Below are positions 58,798 through 64,000 of a stretch of 64,000 nt of DNA, in pieces. The first letter of the stretch is position 1, and each line of letters opens with the position of its first letter. A program made the position numbers and the translations under genes. The stretch is from Myxococcales bacterium (GTDB taxonomy: Bacteria; Myxococcota; Myxococcia; Myxococcales; Myxococcaceae): assembly GCA_016191815.1 (NCBI GenBank), contig JACPVI010000053.1, positions 78,709 to 142,708 on the forward strand. The letters are read 5' to 3'. The notes under the pieces are model-generated. The model was not told the origin of the DNA, searched no databases, and worked only from the letters and a program-made list of their open reading frames with translations.

Positions 58798-59283
58798 ATG
58801 GCAAAGGTGACGACGCCAGACCGCCGGCTGGGAGCGATGGTGGCCGCCGCGGCCGTGCTGGCGGCGCTTTCCCCGCTCGGCTGCGGCGAGGGTCGGCCCT
58901 GCGGCAAGTGTGCGCCGATCGAAGGGCGGTACGCGCTCGCCTACGAGGTGGCCGACGGGGGCGAATGCCGGAGCCTGGGCGCTTCGCAGCCTCCGTCCGA
59001 GCTGGAGATCTCACGGTTCGGCTCCACCGTCCGCACCCAGGTGGACGGCGTGGAGTTGACCGGCACGCTCTACGATCTGGGCAACTTCTCGCTGGGAGCC
59101 ACCGGCGCACCCGACGGCGGCTGGGACTCCCTGTTCCTGCGCGGCTACTACCTGCCTCCCTCGGCGAGCGCCGATGCCGGCGCGCGCATCCGGGGCACGT
59201 ACTCCGCCAGCTACCGCCGGCCGCGGCCCGCAGGCGACGAGCGCTGCCTGGTGGAGAGCAACTTCCTCGGCGCGAAGCACTGA
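58798..59283 (+). CDS. Putative lipoprotein, uncharacterised
   Basis: 161 residues from ATG 58798 (ATG 58795 adjacent). Lipobox PLGC near residue 29. Mature part has a CGKC near the start, a beta-rich core (GRYALAYEVADGGECRSLG, LGNFSLGATGAPDGG, RGTYSASY) and a Cys near the end. No family recognised. Convergent with the tiny basic gene, separated by a GCCCAG/CTGGGC inverted repeat (59284-59297). Confidence 0.68.
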   Translation: MAKVTTPDRRLGAMVAAAAVLAALSPLGCGEGRPCGKCAPIEGRYALAYEVADGGECRSLGASQPPSELEISRFGSTVRTQVDGVELTGTLYDLGNFSLGATGAPDGGWDSLFLRGYYLPPSASADAGARIRGTYSASYRRPRPAGDERCLVESNFLGAKH

Positions 59284-59297
59284 GCCCAGGACTGGGC
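59284..59297. terminator. Short inverted repeat between convergent genes
   Basis: GCCCAG and CTGGGC, 2 bases apart, in the 17-bp gap between the lipoprotein gene and the 40-residue basic gene. A small bidirectional hairpin, weak by length. Confidence 0.3.
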
Positions 59298-59300
59298 CCG

Positions 59301-59423
59301 CTACTTCTTCTTGCCGGCCTCGCCAGCCGCCTTCGCCCGCGCCTTGCTCTGGGAGCGGCGCTTCTTCCACTTCTGCCGGATCTTGATCCGCTTCCTCTGG
59401 TGCTTGCTCTTGCTCCGGGCCAT
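59301..59423 (-). CDS. 40-residue strongly basic protein
   Basis: Translation on the minus strand from ATG 59423: MARSKSKHQRKRIKIRQKWK then a Lys/Arg/Ala tail ending in three Lys before TAG (59301-59303). AGGAG lies 6 nt upstream, a proper ribosome binding site, and about half the residues are Lys or Arg. Too short for usual length cut-offs, so easily missed. An RNA- or ribosome-binding role is inferred from composition only. Small ribosomal-associated proteins of this type exist, but no family is claimed. Confidence 0.65.
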   Translation of the reverse strand: MARSKSKHQRKRIKIRQKWKKRRSQSKARAKAAGEAGKKK

Positions 59424-59477
59424 GTTCGCTCCTGTGAAGGGAGCCGTTTAGCAGAGCGACCGCGCGCTCTCCACCAA

Positions 59478-60788
59478 TCAGTTGGTGCCCTCGGGGCCGG
59501 CGTCTTTGGGGACGGGCTTGGTCGGGAAGGGAAACCCCTCTGCGCTGCGGACCTCGGTGGGCTTGGCCTCGGCGACCTTCACGGTGCCCTCCTTGTCCGC
59601 GTCGGCGGGCTTGTCCTTCGAGGGCGGGGCGGCCGGCACGGGCCGCTTCTTCACCGAGGCGAAGATCGGCCGGGTCGCATCGAGGAAGCGCCGCACCTCC
59701 CCCAGCGGCAGCGCGGGGCAGTGGTTGTCGTTGATCCCCGACATCGGCCGGGCCATGCACATGGAGTTGAGGATCGCCTCCTCGGTGGCCTCGATCACCG
59801 CCTCGTAGAGCGGGTCGAGCCGCTGGTCGAGGAGGATCTTCATCTTGTAGACCATCTTCCGCGTCCGCCTGGGCACGGTGTTGGCGGTGGAGAAGCCGAC
59901 CACGATCTCTCCCGAGCCGTGGGCGGCGTACGAGCCCACCCGCCCGATGCCCAGCGCCACCCGCGTGCAGAGCCGGTTGATCTGGTGCGAGAGCAGCGGC
60001 GCGTCGGTGGCCACCACCGCGATGATCGAGCCGTAGTTCTGCCCGCGCCTTGGCAGATCCCGATACTTCTCGGCCAGGACCTCGCCCAGGGGCAGCCCCG
60101 CCACCCGCAGGTTGTGCACCTTGCCGAAGTTCGACATCACCAGGACGCCCAGGGTGTAGCCGCCGTGGACCTCGGGGAGCTTTCGCGAGGAGGTGCCAAT
60201 TCCGCTCTTGAAGTCGCAGGTGACCATCCCGGTGCCGCCGCCCACCGCGCCCTCCGCCACCGGGCCGTCGCTCGCGGTGTTGATCGCCTCGAGCACGTGC
60301 TCGGATCTCACGTGGCGGCCGGAGATGTCGTTGAGCCAGCTGTCGTCGCACTCACCGACCACCGGGATGATCACGTCGTGCTCGTCGCCGATGCCGGGGT
60401 AGCGCTCCACCATGTAGCGGGCCACCGCGTCCGACACCGCCCCGACCGACATGGTGTTGGTGAGGAGGATCGGCGTCTCGATGAGGCCCCACTCCACCAC
60501 CTGGGTGAGCCCCGAGACCTCGCCCGCGCCGTTGAGGACGAAGGCCCCTCCGGCCAGCCGCTCCATGAAGATGTTGCCCTCGTTGGGAAGGATGGCGGTC
60601 ACCCCTGTCCGCACCGGGCCGTGCCCCGGCCTGAGCGGCCCCCTTCCGCGAATGATGGTGGAGTGCCCTACCAGCACCCCCTCCACGTCGGTGATCGCGT
60701 TGTACTTGCCGGGCTTGAACCGCCCCAGCACCAGCCCGAGGTCGCGCGCGCGGCAGCGAGGTTCTTGGAGGTCCAACGGTTCCTGCAC
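59478..60788 (-). CDS. DmpA/P1-family peptidase (L-aminopeptidase/D-esterase)
   Basis: 436 residues. Ntn-like hydrolase that self-cleaves before a nucleophile Ser. The autocleavage site is the Gly-Ser of NYGSIIAVVATDAPL. Upstream GVTAILPNEGNIF, GLTQVVEWGLIETPI and VGECDDSWLNDISG are family parts. The last 50 residues are Lys/Pro/Glu-rich, beyond the normal end. No signal peptide is seen, so it may be cytoplasmic. Substrate: N-terminal residues of small peptides, by family. Confidence 0.86.
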   Translation of the reverse strand: MQEPLDLQEPRCRARDLGLVLGRFKPGKYNAITDVEGVLVGHSTIIRGRGPLRPGHGPVRTGVTAILPNEGNIFMERLAGGAFVLNGAGEVSGLTQVVEWGLIETPILLTNTMSVGAVSDAVARYMVERYPGIGDEHDVIIPVVGECDDSWLNDISGRHVRSEHVLEAINTASDGPVAEGAVGGGTGMVTCDFKSGIGTSSRKLPEVHGGYTLGVLVMSNFGKVHNLRVAGLPLGEVLAEKYRDLPRRGQNYGSIIAVVATDAPLLSHQINRLCTRVALGIGRVGSYAAHGSGEIVVGFSTANTVPRRTRKMVYKMKILLDQRLDPLYEAVIEATEEAILNSMCMARPMSGINDNHCPALPLGEVRRFLDATRPIFASVKKRPVPAAPPSKDKPADADKEGTVKVAEAKPTEVRSAEGFPFPTKPVPKDAGPEGTN

Positions 60789-60824
60789 GGCCCGACCTTA
60801 CACGCTGGCCCCCTGGGCCGCACC

Positions 60825-60853
60825 TTGACTCTGCTGCGATGGCGCGTTGAATT
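60825..60853 (+). promoter_or_regulatory. Promoter of the PEGA lipoprotein-kinase pair
   Basis: TTGACT, 17-bp spacer, TGAATT, then 7 nt to GTG 60861. The -35 is one base from consensus and the -10 is weak. With no ribosome binding site the transcript would begin at or next to the start codon. Confidence 0.5.
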
Positions 60854-60860
60854 CGCGCCG

Positions 60861-61238
60861 GTGAAGGCGGCGATCTCCCTCGCGATCCGGGCCGCGGCAG
60901 TGCTCGGCCTGTCCGCGCTCGGTTGCGCCACCTCCCCCCCTGCCGCTCCGCCTCCCCCCACCAGGGCCGAGCAGCCCGCCGCTGGCCCGCCCGACAAGCC
61001 CCACGGGCCGGCGAGCGGGCTCGCCTTCGTGGTCGAGCCGTCCGACGCGGAGATCTTCGTCAACGGAGCTTCCTTGGGACTTGTCTCCGATCTCTCCGGC
61101 AAGGGTGGCACCGTGGCGCTCGAGCCGGGCGTCTACCAGGTGAGCCTCAAGCGGGCGGGCTATGTCACCTGGCGCGCGGAGGTAGCGGTGAAGAGCGGCA
61201 CCGAGCGGATCCAGGTGGTCCTGGCGAGGGGACCCTGA
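60861..61238 (+). CDS. PEGA-domain lipoprotein
   Basis: 125 residues from GTG 60861. Lipobox ALGC about residue 22, a Pro-rich tether, then one PEGA domain (VVEPSDAEIFVNGASLG, PGVYQVSLKRAGYVTW). A good promoter precedes it: TTGACT (60825-60830), 17 bp, TGAATT (60848-60853), then 7 nt to the GTG with no ribosome binding site. Followed 20 bp later by the kinase, so the pair is likely one unit. Confidence 0.82.
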   Translation: MKAAISLAIRAAAVLGLSALGCATSPPAAPPPPTRAEQPAAGPPDKPHGPASGLAFVVEPSDAEIFVNGASLGLVSDLSGKGGTVALEPGVYQVSLKRAGYVTWRAEVAVKSGTERIQVVLARGP

Positions 61239-61258
61239 GCGCCGCGGGCGCACGCGCC

Positions 61259-63184
61259 ATGGCCGACCGCGATCCGCTCCCGGTGATTCGAGTGAAGCTG
61301 GCCTGCGCCGACGAGCCTCAGTTCCAAACCGAATTCGCCTCGCGCATCGCCGAAGGCTTCTTCGTCCCCACCGAGTCGCCGCAGGCCCTCGGCCAGCGAC
61401 TATCGCTGGAGCTGGAGCTCTTGGACGGCAAGGCGGTGCGGGGAGAGGCGGTAGTGATGCGGCACGGGCAGCCGGGGAAGCGCTCCGGAATGTTGGTGCA
61501 CCTCTTGGAGCTGGCGCCGGACAGCGTGCAGTTCCCGCTCAAGCCTCACTCGCAGGCGCGGCCGCCTGTCTTTGCTACTCCCGCGCCGAGCGCGCCTGCC
61601 CCCTCCCCCACCCCGCGCCCCGACGCCCTGCCCACCCGCGTGCAAGACGCCCCCGCGGGTCCGGCGGCGCCCGAGGAGTGGTCGGGAGGCCTCCGCCAGT
61701 TCGACGTCCTTCGGAGCTATCAGCTGCTCAAACGCCTCGGCGGCGGTGGCATGGCGGAGGTGTTCCTCGCGCGATCGACGCTGGGCGAAGGCGTGGAGAA
61801 GCTGGTGGCCCTCAAGACCACTCTCCCGCAATTCGGGCCGGACACCCCGTTCGGCGCGCTCTTCCTCAACGAGGCGCGGATCAGCGTCACCTTGCAGCAC
61901 CCAAACGTGGTGCAGGTGTTCGACTACGGGGAGGCGGCCGGCCGCCCCTTCCTGGCGATGGAATTCGTGCCCGGCCGGAACCTGGGCAACGTCCTCCGCA
62001 GGATGCAGGAGCGCGGCCTGGAGCCGCGGCTGGACCTCGCGGTGGCGGTGGGAATCGAGGTCTGCAAGGCGCTGGAGTACGTGCACGAGAAGAAGGACCT
62101 CGACGGCAAGCCGCTCAGCCTGGTCCACCGCGACGTGAGCCCGGGGAACGTGATCTTCTCCGAGCGCGGCGAGGTGAAGGTGGTCGACTTCGGCGTGGCG
62201 GCGGCCAGCACCGGCACCCGCGCCGCCGAGATGCTGGTGGGCAAGTACGCCTACATGGCGCCCGAGCAGGCCAAGGGCTCGGTCCCCGCGCCGAACTGGG
62301 ACATCTACGGGCTCGGGGCGGTGCTCCACGAGATGTCCACCCTGAGGCCCCTCTTCGCGGGCGACACCAGCAAGGAAGCCATCCTCGAGCGCCGAAAGGA
62401 GCGCCACCTTCCTCCCTCCTCCGTCAACGCCGCGGTCCCGGCCGCCCTCGATCGCGCGGTGCTCACCGCCACTGATCCCGACTCGAGCCGGAGGTACGCC
62501 TCGGCGCGCGAGCTTCGCCAGGCGCTCGACGCGGTTCAAGGCCGAGTCGGCCGCTGCGATTGCGGGGCGGTGATGGGCGAGCTGTTCGGCGACGAGCTGA
62601 TCCACGATCAGATGCAGATCGAGGCGCTGATGGTGCGGGCCCGACGGCACTCGCCGCGCGCCCCTCTGGACTCGGGCACCACGGTGCTCCGCCCGCTGAG
62701 GAGGCTGCGCCGGAGATTGGCCTCCACCCGTTTCGCCATGGAGCTGGCCCGCAGGCCGCGCCTCGTGTGGGCGGTCGCGGCCCTCCTCGTCCTTGCGCTG
62801 GGCGGAGGCGGGTTCCTCGGCGTTCGAAGCTACCGGCGAGAAGCGGCGTTCGCCTCCCGCATCGCCCTCGCCGACGAGCGGATCGCCTCCGGGCGGCTGG
62901 TCGGGGCGGGAGGAGACGAGGCGCTGGATCATCTACTGGAGGCGCGCAAGGCAAGGCCCGACGACCCGCGCGCGCTGGAGCGGGTGAGGTCGCTCGCCGA
63001 CAAGTTCGAGGAACTGGGCCAGCTCGCCCTCTCTCGCGAAGACCGCGCCGAGGCGGCGGTCCACTTCGAGGCTTCACTGAAGGCGGATCCCGGGCGCGCG
63101 AAGCCGGCCCAACGGCTCGAGGAGATAGAGAAGTGGATCCGGGAGCACGGCGCCGGCAAGGTGAGGGCATCACCCGCGCCGTAG
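61259..63184 (+). CDS. Ser/Thr protein kinase with PilZ-like N-terminus and TPR-like C-terminus
   Basis: 641 residues from ATG 61259. Residues 1-85 are PilZ-like (FASRIAEGFFVPTESP, LSLELELLDGKAVRGEAV), as in a myxobacterial paralogous family. A Pro-rich linker, then the kinase domain (about 155-420): LGGGGMAEVFLA, VALKTT, HRDVSPGN, VDFGVAA, MAPEQ. One TM helix about 500-520 and a C-terminal TPR-like tail (AEAAVHFEASLKADPGRAK). Active by motifs. With the PEGA lipoprotein it may form a signalling pair. Confidence 0.9.
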   Translation: MADRDPLPVIRVKLACADEPQFQTEFASRIAEGFFVPTESPQALGQRLSLELELLDGKAVRGEAVVMRHGQPGKRSGMLVHLLELAPDSVQFPLKPHSQARPPVFATPAPSAPAPSPTPRPDALPTRVQDAPAGPAAPEEWSGGLRQFDVLRSYQLLKRLGGGGMAEVFLARSTLGEGVEKLVALKTTLPQFGPDTPFGALFLNEARISVTLQHPNVVQVFDYGEAAGRPFLAMEFVPGRNLGNVLRRMQERGLEPRLDLAVAVGIEVCKALEYVHEKKDLDGKPLSLVHRDVSPGNVIFSERGEVKVVDFGVAAASTGTRAAEMLVGKYAYMAPEQAKGSVPAPNWDIYGLGAVLHEMSTLRPLFAGDTSKEAILERRKERHLPPSSVNAAVPAALDRAVLTATDPDSSRRYASARELRQALDAVQGRVGRCDCGAVMGELFGDELIHDQMQIEALMVRARRHSPRAPLDSGTTVLRPLRRLRRRLASTRFAMELARRPRLVWAVAALLVLALGGGGFLGVRSYRREAAFASRIALADERIASGRLVGAGGDEALDHLLEARKARPDDPRALERVRSLADKFEELGQLALSREDRAEAAVHFEASLKADPGRAKPAQRLEEIEKWIREHGAGKVRASPAP

Positions 63185-63334
63185 TAAAGCGGTGGCGACG
63201 TGGTAGACGTACGACTCACACCGGCCAGCCGGACCCCGCCCCGTCGCTTCCGCAACCCGCGGCGGGGCTCGCGCATCGGCAGGCGAGGCCGCACCGCAGG
63301 CGTGCTAGTTTCATTCCGGCCACGGGGGAAACAC

Positions 63335-64000
63335 GTGAAGAGAAGCGGAGGCCGCAGGAGGAGTGATTCCGCGCCACAGCAGTCCCGCTGGGTCCTGGCC
63401 CTCTCGTGCCTAGTTGGGAGCGACGGCCTCGCCTCCTCGCTCTCGCTGGACCGCGGGCCGGTGGTGCTCGGCCGGACCGAGTCCGTGGGAGTCACGCTCC
63501 AGGTGGAGGAGGCGCCTGGCGAGGAGGACCGACCGCTCCGGCTGGCAATCAACGTCGGCTCTTTCGGAGAGATCACCCGGGTGAAGCCGGGGGTCTACCG
63601 CACGGTCTACGTGCCGCCGCCGACGCGCTTCCCGCAGGTGGCGCTGGTGGCGCTGTGGCGGGAGACCGGGTCCGAGGCACCGATCGAGTTCTTGCGCTTC
63701 TCGCTCTACGGCCTCACCCAGGTGCCGATCTCCGCCAAGCCAGGGGCCGAGGTGACGGTGGCGATCGAGGCCGATACCTTCGGCCCGGTGATCTCCGACT
63801 CGCGGGGGAAGGCCACGGTTCAGGTGGCCGTTCCGCCCAACGTGCACGATGCCGCGGTGAAGGTGAAGGAGAGGGGCGGCGCGATCGCCGAGCGGAAGGT
63901 TCCCATCGAGGTGCCGCCCTACAACCGGCTGACGGCTTCGCTGGTGCCGCACGCGATCCTGGCCGACGGGAAGTCCTGGGCCAGGCTGGATGTCTCCTAC
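63335..64000 (+). CDS. Exported beta-rich protein, partial (runs off the end)
   Basis: Open from GTG 63335 (GGGGGAAA upstream) to the window edge, 222 codons. A basic start (VKRSGGRRRS) and a hydrophobic run (WVLALSCLVG) suggest a signal. The rest looks like repeated beta-sandwich domains, with VGVTLQVEEAPGEEDRPLR, VKPGVYRTVYVPPP, PISAKPGAEVTVAIEADTFG and LTASLVPHAILADGKSWARL, similar to bacterial Ig-like or invasin-like repeats. Third codon positions are G/C-rich, as in true genes here. Whether the signal is real is uncertain. Confidence 0.62.
   Translation, partial: MKRSGGRRRSDSAPQQSRWVLALSCLVGSDGLASSLSLDRGPVVLGRTESVGVTLQVEEAPGEEDRPLRLAINVGSFGEITRVKPGVYRTVYVPPPTRFPQVALVALWRETGSEAPIEFLRFSLYGLTQVPISAKPGAEVTVAIEADTFGPVISDSRGKATVQVAVPPNVHDAAVKVKERGGAIAERKVPIEVPPYNRLTASLVPHAILADGKSWARLDVSY

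Overview
The window is GC-rich, gene-dense DNA from a myxobacterium-like organism (phylum Myxococcota, formerly Deltaproteobacteria). This is inferred from several signs. There are two Hanks-type Ser/Thr kinases with PEGA or PilZ-like accessory parts and an AgmX/GYF gliding-type protein. There are many lipoproteins, including several very cysteine-rich ones and one with a MYXO-CTERM-like tail. There is also an NtrC-type activator, a PrkA kinase and a lidless Hsp70. I saw no tRNA, rRNA, CRISPR array, insertion sequence or prophage. No intergenic gap exceeds about 250 bp.

Layout. 1-3.6 kb: the partial gene of an HPD-less J-domain/HTH_25 protein, then two secreted cysteine-rich lipoproteins, one a tandem array of about 13 knottin-like C-C-CC-C-C units. 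3.8-8 kb: HNH nuclease, selA and a soluble lytic transglycosylase (minus strand). 8.1-13 kb: an orphan multi-TM GAF histidine kinase, two small exported proteins and a Ser/Thr kinase. 13.3-15.5 kb: a zinc peptidase and a D-Ala-D-Ala-ligase-like ATP-grasp enzyme. 15.6-20.8 kb: myo-inositol catabolism genes iolB-iolG plus a sirtuin on the minus strand, diverging from iolC, a stand-alone DUF2090 aldolase and a small membrane protein. 21-23.7 kb: accA-hisC-cmk housekeeping operon. 23.8-30.8 kb: TPR protein, tandem ArsA/Get3-like ATPase, NtrC-type regulator with a degenerate histidine kinase, dCMP deaminase, an OB-like secreted protein and a trypsin-like lipoprotein. 31-41.7 kb: PrkA, a large Cys-rich lipoprotein, lidless Hsp70, ClpX, an AgmX-like protein and TruA. 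41.7-46.8 kb: RHH protein, beta-barrel, MYXO-CTERM lipoprotein, LarE and APS kinase with a histone-like tail.

46.9-51.05 kb is the most interesting block. It is a tightly overlapped minus-strand operon that looks like a protein-thiocarboxylate cysteine biosynthesis pathway, as in the Mycobacterium Mec/CysO/CysM system. It encodes, in transcription order, a cysteine-synthase homologue without its PLP lysine, a short E1-like adenylyltransferase, a TusA protein, a CysO-like sulfur carrier ending GGR, a degenerate E1-like protein, a canonical CysM and a JAMM peptidase. The short E1 lacks the N-terminal RYxRQ helix, which in MoeB supplies an arginine to the partner subunit's active site. The degenerate E1 keeps that helix but has lost the ATP and adenylation residues. 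Together they suggest a split, heterodimeric bacterial E1 resembling the NAE1-UBA3 arrangement in eukaryotes. This is an inference from motifs.

51.1-53.4 kb: a lipoprotein and a NarL-type two-component system, followed by a 149-bp nested inverted repeat at a convergent junction. 53.5-58 kb: outer-membrane and Cys-rich surface proteins and an FHA protein. 58-64 kb: HAD hydrolase, lipoprotein, a 40-residue basic protein missed by length cut-offs, a DmpA-type peptidase, a PEGA lipoprotein, a PilZ-like/Ser-Thr kinase, and the start of a secreted beta-rich protein that runs off the end.

Several genes without a ribosome binding site have a -10-like hexamer ending exactly 7 nt before the start codon, which suggests leaderless transcripts. 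Start sites were set by ribosome binding sites, signal peptides and overlaps where visible, and several remain uncertain.
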